Of a stretch of 64,000 nt of DNA, positions 43,599 to 55,449 are shown piece by piece. This DNA is from Macrocystis pyrifera (taxonomy: Eukaryota > Sar > Phaeophyceae > Laminariales > Laminariaceae). The first letter of the stretch is position 1; each line of letters starts with the position of its first letter. A model generated the notes under the pieces. That model did not search any database. It worked only from the letters and a program-made list of their open reading frames with translations, and had not been told where the DNA came from. The position numbers and the translations under genes are program-made. The stretch spans positions 12,162,734 to 12,226,733 of the forward strand of contig JASSKH010000003.1 in NCBI GenBank assembly GCA_031763025.1, written 5' to 3'.

Positions 43599-44130
43599 GC
43601 TTACGTAGAAGCGAGAAGTACAACAGTGCAGCAGTGTATGTTGTACGTGTAGACGCGTTCGTTCACGGACCCTCGATACTACAGTAGATCGTAGGTGTGG
43701 GTGGATTCTCTGCGAGCTACTCCTCACTTTTGACGCGCAACGAACGAGCAAATGCGGCGAGATTTGGCATTGCTCCGCATTTTCGCATTCTTTGATTCTC
43801 CGTTTTTTTGTCCGTCGCAGCCGCAAAAATTACCCCAAAAAACGTCAGTTTTGGTCAGACTTGACGAATGAATTTGATCTTTGCATGCAACCTTACAATA
43901 TCTGCAGCTCTCGACGTCTCAACCGCTTTCAGCAGTTCAGGAAAACGAGCAATGTGAAAGGAAGGCTGAGCTTTTTGCAGAAACACAAGAATTTCGGCAG
44001 TCGCTACGCTCACAGCTGACGTGCATTTTTTAGTTCATTTTTTTATAACAAAATAGAATACGTACTCTGTACCACGTAAAGTACCCAAAAACAAAGTACC
44101 AATCAATACTATTAATACCAGGTATTAATA
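43599..44130. other. upstream region of copy B
   Basis: It should contain the promoter of copy B. A 75-codon plus-strand frame at 43792-44019 has no recognisable domain. I see no clear TATA box or named repeat, so nothing is called. Confidence 0.35.
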
Positions 44131-44354
44131 TTACGGGGGTCCATAGTAAATGGACCAAATATTGTTATTACGGGGGACCATAGTTAATAGGACCAAATAT
44201 TGTTAGCAAAAATAGGTAAATATATAGGTTTTTATGTGTACCATAGGTCCTGTTAACTATAGACCCCCGTAATAGTAAAATATTGTTAGTAAAAATAGCG
44301 AAATACATAGGTTTTTGTGTTTATCGTAGGTCCTATTTACTATGTCCCCCGTAG
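44131..44354. mobile_element. nested pair of TA-flanked MITEs
   Basis: An outer copy starts TTACGGGGGTCCATAG at 44131 and ends ACTATGTCCCCCGTAG at about 44354. A second, complete copy (44168-44272, TTACGGGGGACC ... GACCCCCGTAA) sits inside it, flanked by TA on both sides (44166-44167 and 44273-44274). The nesting shows the insertion target directly: the element went into a TA dinucleotide within an older copy of itself. Confidence 0.8.
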
Positions 44355-46313
44355 TATTTAATTACTGATTAATAGAAGTTGCTGTAAACAAACGTACCAC
44401 GCATCATTTTCATTTGCCTCCTGTGCATCTAACAATCAGCGTGGAGCCTGAGTGTCAGTAACCAAAAACATTTTGAAATAACAGAAAATCCACACCACCA
44501 GGAGGAGAAAAAGCGTGAAACGATATAATATTGCCGACCACCCATTCTCAAGTACTATACGTATGAGTATATAATCCAGCCTGGACCAGCTTAAAGTTTC
44601 CTGTCGGTACCCGTAGTATTTTTAGTACTAATAGTAGATGTCTTGTATTCGTACAGTACTACTGTCTTGTGTATATGGTCTGGTTTGCCGGGTACTTTCT
44701 ACCTCCGTGGTATTATTAATGGCTACAAGACTTTCCTTCGGAGTGGGAGTAAGATGGGGTCGCTTCTTGTACCAATCAATACGACTTCGTTTGGTTGGCT
44801 TTATAATTCCGCCAATTATCGAAAATTATATGCTGCAAATAAATGGGGTAATAGCCTGGAAGAAAGCCAACCAAAATAAGTTGTATTTGTGCAGGAAACG
44901 AAAACCTTATCTCAAGTGATAAGTTGGGCAGCTATAACAATGTGACCGATGAGCGGGTGACGTAACAGAAGGGTTTGAGCGCGGCAAGCAACAACGGGGT
45001 AATTAACACCACAGGTACTATTAATATTAGTAGTATGGCAAGGGTTGAGTAGTATATAGTGGCATGGCGGAGATGATACTGATTAGAGGAGGGCTCGCGG
45101 TACCGGGGGGAAGGCAGCAGTGCCCGCAACAACAATGTGGCTATGGACGTATGTCGTCCATCCAGCAGTTCAACTGCTGTTGTTGGGGGGACGCGATTTC
45201 GATAGTTACTCTCCGGAGTCGTCGTGCTACGACAGGAACGACGGCGGTGACGCAAGAAATAAAGGCCCGCCACATCATCAATGTGACTGAATACCTTTGT
45301 TTGTTTTTTTTTTTTTTGTTTTTTTTATCCTCCGGCGGATTGGTAAAAATAAAGCTTAAGCTCACCACACTTCCACGTTCCCAATTTCGTGTCGTGTGTC
45401 AATTTAGCCCAGTTGGGCACGTTGACCCGACCTGACCCCCGAGAGGAGCAGGTGCGGTGGAGATAGCCACCCGGGACAGTCATCCCTCCCGGGTAGTGTG
45501 GGACTTGCTCGCGCTCACCCACTAACAAAAACCAAGGCTATGAGGCCTTCCCGCCGGACTCGGACCAGTTACGGTCCACCCTACCCGTTGGGGCGTTGGT
45601 CCTTTGTTTGTTTGTGTATCTATCTACTGTATCTATATGTTTGTACTTTGGTCAGTGTCTAGACACGGTTTACATGAATAAATAAATACTACCTGGTATA
45701 ATGAATATTGTGGTTGGAGGTGGCAGGGTCAGGGGTACCGGAAATAACAGTATTATTAATAATAGTAGTATATATATTTAGTTATTATTATTAATATATA
45801 TATATATTTTAAAACGCTGGATTTTGAAAGTTGTCAAGTGTCAGGCAGTATGGACCAAGGGACCGACTACTGCTAGCAGGTTGATGCCTTTGGCTCTGCT
45901 CTGGTCACTCACACGAGGTGCTTGACGATGTTATAAGCTCTTGTATTGGTTGTTGTTTGCCTCGCCAGATGTCTTTTGAACGAAGGGGCGAGGTGTTCAT
46001 CAGGAAAGCAGGCGATAACGCCTGCCAGATATGATGAGGGGACGATTGATACAAACCACGACGCCACAACAGGGGAGAGGGAGTACCATAACAGTAGCCC
46101 ACCCTGAAGGGCCGTGTATACAGATTCATAGAAAACTCAGGCACGAACCGAACCGATCCGGAGAATTTGGAAAATGGATCGAAGATGCGGGACTTGACAA
46201 CCCACTCCCTCACCTCTAGCTTGCATGGCTGCAGCCGATTACACATGGACACTGCGGATCAGACAACGACAAGTCCGAAAGTACGGATACGCGAAAGCAG
46301 GCAAAACAAGTTA
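44355..46313. other. B-C intergenic region, first part, no gene recognised
   Basis: Two overlapping plus-strand frames at 44638-44919 (93 and 78 codons) read smoothly but show no domain. A T-rich run with a single G lies at about 45303-45327. An AT-rich segment at about 45750-45810 has TAT and TTA repeats. A short GACCCGACCTGACCC piece at about 45423 resembles the CGGGTC arrays but lacks element ends. Confidence 0.4.
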
Positions 46314-46418
46314 TTACGGGGGACCATAGTAAATAGGACCAAATATTCTTAGCAAAAATAGGGAAATATATAGGTTGTTGTGTGGATCGTAGGTCCTATT
46401 TACTATGGTCCCCCGTAA
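46314..46418. mobile_element. TA-flanked palindromic MITE, best-preserved copy
   Basis: 105 bp from TTACGGGGGACCATAGTAAA to its complement ACTATGGTCCCCCGTAA, flanked by TA at 46312-46313 and 46419-46420. The inverted repeats are at least 28 bases and differ at few positions. The unpaired middle is ACCAAATATTCTTAGCAAA and TAGGGAAATATATAGG. This is the reference copy for the family. Confidence 0.85.
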
Positions 46419-47169
46419 TAGAACTACCTGGACGCTAAATCGACGACTTATACTCGAATAAGCGGTGTGGCTCGCGTAGCCAGGAGCGACATAAGCTAAC
46501 CCGAGAGCGAAACATAAACGAAGAAAAAAATAACCTTTATACTACCCACTGCGAAGGCACGGGGTACTTCGAGAATGAACGAACGGGGGGGTAACGCAAC
46601 GGAACAAGTGCTGGCGCGACGGAGCTCACTCGAATACTGAGAACAGGGGCGCCAATAAACTGCAACAGTAAAAGCCGAAAACATCACCGGCGACTCCACC
46701 TACAGCGCAAGGACCACCTTCGCTATTCTCCTCCTGCTGTTTCCCTTCTTCTCGAGCTGGTCAAGAGCGGCAGGATAAAACCATCCGCCACGTGGGAACG
46801 CATGAAATGCTCGCCGACATCGCGACCAAGCACCTCGCCATTAATCCATTCGACTCCATCGTCCAGCGGGAAAATTAAATATCGTGCTGAAAAGAGTAGC
46901 TATCCGACAGGAGGAGGGGGTTGCTACACATGTACGCCTCACAACTATTAAAAGTCTACTTGTCATTGCCTGAGGTAACCATCTTTCACATGTAACTACC
47001 GGTCGCCATATTCATTGTATCAATATGATCAACAGAACATCATCGCCTGCGGTGGCAAAGTGGCTGCATATGTAGCGTGTATACGTGTACGTAATTGTAA
47101 ATGACGGCGCAAACAGAAGATGCAAGTTGAACCGCGCGAGTAGAGCAGTATAATGAACAACAAATTGTG

Positions 47170-48277
47170 GAGGTAGGTGTACAACAACGGTCTACAACTA
47201 CAAAGAATGACCGACAACCTATCCTTCCAACATACTACACAGGTCGAAACCATACAGGGTGCCTCCTATTAATAGTGCATACGGACAATGACCAAAAACA
47301 GGATAACGTCCCACGACAACGTCCGACAACAACGGCCTACAACAACAAAGGACGACAGACAACCTACCCTTCTAACACCCTACACAGCTGGTCGAAACAG
47401 GACTGCAGTGATACTGACTTATCGATACCTACAACCTACGGTACCCACTATTTATAGTGCCAAAACCAAATTTTATAGTATGCCGAAACCACACGAAAAA
47501 GCGGAAATTCTATGGTACGAATAGGTGCTTCCTACGTACTTTTCTTGATACTTACGCTATAGGACGATATACACAGCAATTTAGTGCCCACATTGAGGTC
47601 AGCGTCCCACGACAACTGCATCCGACGACAACAGCCTACAACAACAAAGGACGACAGACAACCTACCCTTCTAACACCTTACACAGCTGATCGAAACAAG
47701 ACGGCAGTGATACTGACTTCTCCGTACCTACAACCTACGGTACCCACTATTTATAGTGCCAAAACCAAATTCTATAGTACCAAAACCAAAAGAAATAAAG
47801 CGAAAATTCGATCGCACGAATACGTACTTCCTGCATATTTTCCTCGATACTTACATCAGGACGATAACGGCCCACGTCAACAACGGCCTACAACTACAAA
47901 GATTGACAGACAACCTATCTTTCTAACATACTACACAGGTCGAAACCATACAGGGTGCCTCCTATTTGTAGTGCATACGGACAATGACTAAAACAGGATA
48001 ACGTCCCACGACAACAACGTCCGACAACAACGGCCTACAACAACAAAAGGTGACAGTCAACCTACCCTTTTAACACCCTACACAGCTGGTCGAAACAAGA
48101 CTGCAGTGATACTAACTTCTCGATACCTACAACCTACCCACTATTTATAGTGCCACAACCAATTTTTATAGTACCAAAACCGCAAGAAAAAGCGGAAATT
48201 CTATGGTACGAATAGGTGCTTCCTACATACTTTTCTTGATACTTACATTAGGACGATAACGGCCCACGTCAACAACG
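47170..48277 (+). repeat. higher-order tandem array, about 700-bp period
   Basis: Alternating related subunits built on ACAACGGCCTACAACAACAA, GACAGACAACCTACCC and CTACACAGCTGGTCGAAAC. The block with CATACAGGGTGCCTCCTATT occurs at about 47255 and 47955 (about 700 bp apart), and the GCAGTGATACTGACTT block at about 47403, 47703 and 48103. The open frames inside are by-products of the array and shift between units, so no gene is called. Confidence 0.75.
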
Positions 48278-48450
48278 GTGCTGCCGCATAGCGGCCGGGG
48301 TCTCGATCGGACCCTCTCTGTGGTCTCATCTACCCGACGTGCTGGCGCTTAGCGGACGGGGTCTCGATCGGACCCTCCCTGTGGTCCCATCTACTCGACA
48401 TGCTGGCGCTTAGCGGACGGGGTCTCGATCGGACCCTCTCTGTGGTCCAC
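48278..48450 (+). repeat. 61-bp tandem repeat, about three units
   Basis: GGTCTCGATCGGACCCTC recurs at 48299, 48360 and 48421 (period 61), with GTGCTGGCGCTTAGCGGACG between. A separate 22-bp duplication (AGATTTGTTTTTGCCTTTCG twice) follows directly. It sits at the edge of the larger array. Confidence 0.8.
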
Positions 48451-50427
48451 AGATTTGTTTTTGCCTTTCGGTAGATTTGTTTTTGCCTTTCGGTTTCCCC
48501 TTGCGGGTCTGAGCCGAACTTGTTTTTTGCGGCGTACGGGAGCTCTGGGCCGTTTCCGTCCCGTGCGGCGGCTGCGGGCGCTGCGGCGACTGCGTCTTCT
48601 GCATGGTTTCCAGCATATGTATGTCTATCTTCGAAAGTCTATGACCTTGCCTGTTCCCCAGGCACAAACGACTGCATACCGTAGTGCTAGCTACCATGAG
48701 CGCGCAAGCCAAGAACGCTCGGAGATAATCGAGGCAACTAGGCAAGGACCGATCATGCCTCCGCCTTACCGAAGCCCTGGCCACTACGACGTGGGGAGCG
48801 CAGCTGTGCCCTGCCGACTCGAGTCCGACCTACCGCCGCCTTGAGCGTCTCACGTGTTCTTCACAGGTGTGTTGAAACGTTTTGATTTTTTGTGTGATAT
48901 TGCTTCTCGATGAGGATTGCCTGCCTTCTTCTTTCCCTCTTTCTGCTAGAACGCATTTGGCAGAAATGTTGCACGGCGCGTCCAGCCCTTCGAGTTCTGC
49001 GCAGCTACATTGACATTATCTATTTGGTCGACAGAGTTTTTTTTACGGTGTGCATGTACGTAACGATCATCGGCGAAAAGTCTACTTGGATGCCTTTTGT
49101 CGTCTTGGATTTTACTGCGGCGTTTTATTTGGTATGAGTGTGTTCGCGACACGTCGAGGTCATCGCAATCTGCGCGATGCGACCGTGATATTATGTTTTG
49201 GTTTTTTGCTTCGAAATAACGGCAACAGCAGCATCTTCAAACAAGTACTATTCTACGTAGCAAGTATCTACGTCTCCAGAGAATTTCTACACTTCCGTCC
49301 AACCTTGTACTATATGGTTACACCTAGGGAACATCAGGGCAACCCTTGCCCTGCTCTACAATAATGAACAACGAATTGTGGAGGTAGGTGGAGACCTGGG
49401 GGCCGAGAACCTACCTTGGTAAAACATAAGATCATTAGAACAACGCTTATTGTTAACACTGTAGTTGCAGCTGAAAAGCTTGACAGAGAAATAAAATTGA
49501 AGAAAGTACACGTTGGAGCGGCGTTCTATCTACATGGTGGTAGACAGTTGACAATGTTGACACGTACAAGAAGATTCATGTAAGGAACGATATTTCCCCA
49601 CATAAAAGCGTTAATATCCAGGATTGTAGAGGATACACCGTGGAACGACTTTCCATCTAATATCGCATTGACTAAGACTTCTGTCACTGCTTCCGCATCC
49701 CTCGAGGGGTCGTGTTAAACAATAGGTACCTCTATTATTGGCAGCGTACTGGATTGTAGTTTTGCCGTAGAGCCTATGTCACGTCGAATTACGTCTAGGG
49801 TTTACCCTCTTACAAGTGAAATAGTAAATTGCTGTTTAACACACAGTTGTGGGTTTAAATATTTGCATCGACAGTTGACCATTAGATTGAAAAAAGCGTT
49901 GCAGCAAAACCATTGGCCACAGGTCCAGGAACAGCAAGCAGTGCCTGCGCACCCCCCGAGGGTCACCCTCTTCCTCCCCCCCCCGCACCTGAACACTCGC
50001 CAGTTCTTACTGCAGTGAAAACCTTGTCCTGACTCAAGATCGCCATTACAACTAAAACAACCCTTACATCATCATCATCATCATCACTGCAGTTCGAGCT
50101 GTCTGGCAACAGCTCCGTTTCAACAGTCATCGTTCTGAGATCAGTCCACGCGAGACAACTGTTCGTAAAGTCCAAGCCTGGATGTCCTGACCACCACATG
50201 GTCTGATGAGATTCTTTATAGTCGTTGTATTAGAGGACAGAATAGGGGAGAGAGAGCGGAGCCTAGATCGCAGCTCGGAGCAGAGAACGGAGTGCTCAAA
50301 CTCTCCTCATGAACACACGTCATAATTCATAACAACGCCTGCGATGATATACACAACCCTCTACAACTTGTAAGCGTCGCTGTTGGAACGATCCAAACGA
50401 ACACCCTCCCTCGGTCTCGTCAGTTGT
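48451..50427. other. B-C intergenic region, coding-like but unresolved stretch
   Basis: 48660-49132 (plus) has two acceptor/donor-bounded blocks: one after CCCCAG at about 48661 with a frame ending MPPPYRSPGHYDVGSAAV.., and one after CTGCTAG at about 48951 that reads RVLRSYIDIIYLVDRVFF in one frame. Other frames of the same blocks are also open, and the minus strand offers a Lys-rich 124-codon frame. I could not fix a gene model. The rest (49133-50427) has a (TCA)n patch at 50072-50087 and nothing else recognised. Confidence 0.3.
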
Positions 50428-50887
50428 TCGATTCTATAATGGTTAGACCACTGAGCTACTTAGTCAGCGCTGACTTTTCTAACATCGAACAAAATATGTA
50501 CCTTGGGGCTCGGTACGGCCTCCCGCCGATAACATACTCCGGGGTTGTGATCAAGCCCCTTATCAGCGTCTGGTTTTTCCTTCATAGTGTCCCCCTCCCT
50601 AGTCGTGCGTTCTTTCACTCTCATCAAGTGATTCACTCCACTTTAGACTCTCTGGTCGAGTGTTCTTTGATCGTGGTTCTCTCCACTTGGTTTCCCTTTT
50701 TCTACCCACGGCAGAAAAAACGGAAAGACGACGTCTGGCGGGACTCGAACCCCGGACTTCTGTTATTCGAAATATTTAGGTTATCCTTTACATTCGAACA
50801 CGAGGATGTTATTGGCGGGAGGCCGTATCGAGCCCAAAGGTAGTTGACTGAGTAGCTCAGTGGTTTAACCTAAATACTTTGAATGAC
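50428..50887 (-). mobile_element. double-hairpin SINE-like element, minus orientation
   Basis: Reverse copy of 35340-35790. The B box reads GGCGGGACTCGAACCCCGG at about 50737-50755 on the plus strand. The body blocks ACTCCACTTTAGACTC, GGTTCTCTCCACTTGG and CTCCGGGGTTGTGATCAAG are shared. The left hairpin is centred at TCAGCGCTGA (about 50462-50471). The promoter-proximal palindrome has lost its centre, leaving the half with GAGTAGCTCAGTGGTTTAAC at 50851-50870. Confidence 0.7.
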
Positions 50888-50989
50888 GACTATAGATGGC
50901 AGTCATCATCAGACGACCTGAAGTCCAATAGACTCCCCCTTTTTGATGATGGCGCTAAGCATAATGCACATCAATCTTTGGTCCCAGAT

Positions 50990-51330
50990 TCCTGTTGTAA
51001 CATTGCGTCGTAGGTGAGTTCGTATATATTTTGGGATCAATAAGGCCTCGCTGCTGCGGCACGAGATCACACCCATACTTGTTGACCCTTTTCTTATCTC
51101 AGTGTCGTCGCTCATTAGATTCTTATCCTTTCTGCGGGTTACTTCTCTCCCTTAGCGTCCCCAAACTTGTAGCCTAGTGGATTAGGGGTTTGTTACCGTT
51201 GGTTGTCCCGTGGGAACGTCGTATACAATTTTCCATACCCCTCCGGCGGTGATGAGGCGCTGATGTATGCGATTACGGTGTGAGGCACCCGGAACGCGTT
51301 TACCTGGTAGTCGTCACGCTTTTCTGTTTC
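50990..51330 (+). repeat. module 1, plus orientation
   Basis: TGTTGTAACATTGCGTCGTA opens the shared head, then TTTGGGATCAATAAGGCCTC, TGTAGCCTAGTGGATTAGGG (A-box-like) and GTATACAATTTTCCATACCC (B-box-like, decayed), and CACCCGGAACGCGTTTACC. No module 2 is attached, which shows that module 1 can exist alone. Confidence 0.6.
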
Positions 51331-52039
51331 AGATTGCTGTTGTTGAATATTATGCGCGTTGTCCAAAATAGATGTGGGTCTGATGTAACAAGTGGTATGT
51401 AGCGATGTCTTGTGCAGTAATATGGTACGGCGATGACCCCCGCCTTCCTTGCTAATTATGGTGTCAAACGTACACAGGGATTTTCAGACCCGTGTTTCCC
51501 CAAACACGAGGCTCTTAAACCTGTTGAGATGCATGCTCCAGTAAGCGGCAAGGCCTATCAGTAGCAATGCTCTGCGCACTATAAATAATAGTGACATCCT
51601 CATGCTGCTGCTGTCGACGTTCACAAACATAGCACACATTATTCCCCGGCCCCAGATTATACCCACACACCAGATCCTCAACATGTTGAAACGTGCGAGC
51701 CCCGTGCAGTATAAGTGACGTGATATTACAAGCGCTTCGCGCAGCGAGCGGTTCCGCCCGCTACGTTCGCTCAGGCGAGGAAGAATGGTAACAGACGATC
51801 CGACAAACAATTAGGTGTAAGCAGGCGACTTGCAAATGCCAAGAGCTCCATGCTCCATCCAGGAAAACCACCTGAACGTCGCACGCCGCACGTACGTACA
51901 TACCCTACGTACTTCTTTTCTTTTGATATATACGAAATATAAATCACAGCACGGTACAGCACCGGTAACCCTAATAATGAAAATGAAACGAACCATGGAA
52001 AATTTCAGAAGGAAACCCACCCCCGTCCACTCTCATGAA
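51331..52039. other. intergenic, possible membrane-type frame
   Basis: A minus-strand frame (51484-51810, 108 codons) includes two hydrophobic stretches (about LRIWCVGIIWGRGIMCAMFV and MSLLFIVRRALLLIGLAAYW). No family was recognised and no second exon found. A G+C-rich inverted repeat (GCTTCGCGCAGCGAGCGG ... CCGCCCGCTACGTTCGCTC) lies at about 51730-51775. Confidence 0.25.
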
Positions 52040-54640
52040 TAAGTTTTCCGCCTGATTAGAACACCTTGCGCCGGTCAACACAGATCAACGAACAGCAGAC
52101 CTTCTCTCAGCCTCGTACGCTGCCAGCCCCTCTCGCGACCAACTCGCCACCGATTCGGTCCGGGTAAAGGTTTCCTCCCTCTGCCCAAGTGGGCCCCATC
52201 GCACGCCTCGTGTGGAGCCCGGTGCTTACCGTGGCCCTCCTTCACCAGCTCGACAAATTGGTGCACAAGCTGCGGAGCTCTCTACGTGGAATTCATCTTG
52301 GCCACAAAAATAAGCACCGCTTGAATGTTCTTTTGCACACCAAACGAACCTTATAGACTCATACATATTATACCCAGCCCCACACCAGGAGGCCAGACAG
52401 AGCCCGTTAATGTTTCCCTCGTATCTCGAGGCACACGCGACGCCTAGCCACGAAAACAGCGACCGTGTTCCGGCCACCCCCCCGAGTACACGCATACATA
52501 CAAAGCGAAAGAAGAAAAAAGAAAAAAAAAAAAACTCTAGCCGGCAAGTAGTAGAAGGAGGCGGTGTATTAGTGGGAGTTCTGAGAGGCCACGGATGTAC
52601 CAACCGAGCACGCTCAGAGAGAAAGATATCCAGTAGTAAGTACAAGGCGCTTCGCTTCGCGGGCGGCCTACGCCGCCCGCTACGCTCGCTCAGGAAGAAA
52701 AAGTACATCAAATTTTGCGAAACGGACAGAGGTCTATGGTTGAATATGTTTTTTTTTCATGATTTAATTGTAGTTGCAAACTGGCGACTTGATAAGGCCA
52801 AGAGTCCCGCCGCCATGCTTCAGGAGAAAACTGCTCGGACGCCACATAAGCTTCGCGTCGCGGATATCGTGCGTATACACACCCAGGTAGGGTACTTATT
52901 TTCTTATTTTGATATGCTTATGTCTTTACCTGATATGTACGAAAGAGAAAGCACTGCACGGCACAGCAGCACAGCAAAAAAAAACAATCAAAATGAAACC
53001 GAAAATTCGGAAAGAAAATAAAAACAACGTCCCCTCTCGTGTAATAATTTCCTGCCCGATCGGAACACCTCACACCGGTCAAAAATAAAGAAATAAAAAA
53101 ATCAAACAGCAGAGCTTCTCTCTCAGCCTCGTACGCCGCCCGTCGCTCTCGCGACCACCTCGCAACCGATTCGGTCCGGGTAAAACTTTCCTCCCTCTCT
53201 GCCACAGTGATCCCCGTCGCCCGCCTCTCATGAAGAGCGGTGCTCACCGTGGCCCTCGTTCGCCAGCTCGACAGAGTTGGTGCTCAGACAGCTCGACAGA
53301 GTTGGTGCTCAGACTGAGTCGCTCTCTCCCTCTGATTTTTAGTTTCGTCGCAAAAATAAACACCGCTTGAATTTTGTTTTGCATATCAAAATGACCCTTA
53401 TATACTCGTACATAGTATAACCGGAACCACACAAGGAGGACAGACAGAGCCCATTCATGATTCCCTCGTGTCTCGAGGCACACGCAACGCCTAGCCACGA
53501 GAACGGCGACCGCGCTCCTTTCAGCCCCCCCTCTACCCGCCAGCACCCGCTGATACCCGCGACGGCGCCGGGCTCGCCCGTGGTGCAGTGCTCCGAGTAC
53601 ACGCACGCACACGAAGCGAAAGAAGAAAAAACGAAAAAAGAACTGAAAGTGCCAAGAGAAATGGAGAAAAAAAAGACCCACTGGAAAGGTCCGGCAAGTA
53701 ATAAAAGGAGGCAATTCCCAAGTGGGAGCTCTGAGAGCCAGGGATGTACCGACCGAGCACGCTCAGACAGTGAGATATCTATAAGTAGCTCTCTGTACCT
53801 GATATGTACGAAAGAGAAAGCACAGCACGGCACAGCAGCACAGCAAAAAAAACAATAAAAAAGAAATCGAAAATTCGGAAGGAAAAAAAATCCCTGTCCC
53901 CTCTCGTGCAATAATTTCCCGCCTGATCGGAACACCTTACGCGGGTCAAAAAGAAAAAAAAAGAAAAAATGAAACAGCAGAGCTTCTCTCCGAGCCTCGT
54001 ACGCCGCCCGCCCCTCTCGCGACCACCTCGCAACCGATTCGGTCCGGGTAAAGCTTTCCTCCCTCTCTGCCACAGTGAGCCCCGTCGCCCGCCTCGCATG
54101 AAGCCCGGTGCTCACCGTGGCCATCGTTCGCCAGCTCGACAAAGTTGGTGCTCAGACTGAGTCGCTCTCTGTGGTTTTTGGTTCGACGCAAAAATAAACA
54201 CCGCTTGAATTTTGTTTTGTATATCAAAATGACTTTTATATACTCGTACATAGTACAACCGGAACCACACAAAGAGGCCAGACAGAGCCCATTCATGCTT
54301 CCCTCGTGTCTCGAGGCACACGTGACGCCTAGCCTCGAAAACGGCGACCGCGCTCCTTTCAGCCCCCCCTCTAGCCGCCAGCACCGGCTGATACCCGCGA
54401 CGGCGCATGGCTCGCCCGCTGTGCAGTGCTCCGAGTACACGCACGCACACGAAGCGAAATAAGAAAAAACGAAAAAAGAAACGAAAGTGCCAAGAGAAAT
54501 GGAGAAAAAAAAGACCCGCTGGAAAGGTCCGGCAAGTCATAAAAAGAGGCGATTCCCAAGTGGGAGCTCTGAGAGGTCAGGGATGTACCAACCGAGCACG
54601 CTCAGACAGTGAGATATCTATACGTAGTTCTATATGGCAA
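52040..54640 (+). repeat. three-unit tandem array of 0.84-1.15 kb units
   Basis: Each unit holds, in plus order, CAGCAGAGCTTCTCTC, CAACCGATTCGGTCCGGG, GCTCACCGTGGCC, a CCGCTTGAATTTTG block, CTCGTGTCTCGAGGCACACG, a purine-rich GAAAAAACGAAAAAAGAA tract and GAGCACGCTCAGACAG. The closing motif is at about 52610, 53764 and 54603, so the last two units are 839 bp apart and the first is longer and more diverged. Conserved minus frames (such as TVAEREESFTRTESVARWSR at about 53151-53210 and 54045-54105) and plus frames (PSCLEAHATPSHENGDR) both survive, and a 2-base deletion breaks the former in the first unit. Confidence 0.75.
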
Positions 54641-55449
54641 GTGGTACGGTCTACCATCAATATACATGCACTGTGTGACAAGATGGTGCGGTAATGACTC
54701 CCCCATGCCGACGATAGCAGCAAACATAGTATTCAGAATCTGTCTCAGAGTGCGCCAGAAACGAGGTTCGTAACTTGTTGAATAATGCACATTCTACGCC
54801 AACACTACGCCGAAAAATATGGATATGATGCCATAGCAAGTGGCAGGCCTCTGTATCGTAAGGTGGTGCCGTCGTTGCTAAGCTAACCTTACAGCGGCGG
54901 TGTACGAGCCGTGACTTCTAGCTAGGCTGCAACACAGACGACAAGCATACGAGCGCTTGGTCTGGAGTCGAAATATATCATCTAACCATACGCACGAAGT
55001 TCACTAAGGCTATTCTACTGCTGTTAACCATACACACGAAGAGCCACACTACCCTCTTCTACAGTTATTACCAAGTGCACTGCTGTGCCGACTGGCTGCT
55101 GTATCTTACGGATAACAACACAAGATTGTGATGATTCCTCGAAACGGTATACATGAAGTGCGACCATGGGCACGTGTCGTGCGAGAGATACACAGCACCG
55201 AAGGACGACAAAACGACACTATCTACGTAGTGGACTGCAATGCGCCTGAACCGACAGAGTTTAATAATATTTCAGATGTGTATGCACTATTCCGTGTACG
55301 AATACGACCTATGAAGCTTGCCTCCAATGCATCCACCGCCGCCGTAGAAGTGCGCGGACTAGAAGGAAACGGTGAGCATTGTGTCACCGCTATATACCTC
55401 GTGCACGACACGCACGCCTTCGTGCACAGAACAGCATTCATTGCGTTCT
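54641..55449. other. interval between the tandem array and copy C
   Basis: No named repeat and no frame with a recognised domain; the longest is 111 codons on the plus strand at 55128-55463, which overlaps the end of copy C. It must contain the 3' untranslated region of copy C. Confidence 0.4.

Noticed and set aside
45423..45440. third CGGGTC foldback element
   Set aside because: Only a short GACCCGACCTGACCC piece, without the CAGGGC ends or a target duplication.
47167..47991. several 78-135 codon frames rich in Thr, Asn and Gln
   Set aside because: They follow the tandem array and repeat its units; none is shared in frame across all units.
52410..53021. 203-codon plus-strand open frame
   Set aside because: It begins in one tandem unit and runs through a purine tract coding for Lys runs; no domain, and not conserved at that length in the other units.
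53339..54142. 267-codon minus-strand open frame
   Set aside because: It spans the boundary of two tandem units and includes a homopolymer-rich Phe tract. It is not kept in the first unit. Treated as part of the array.
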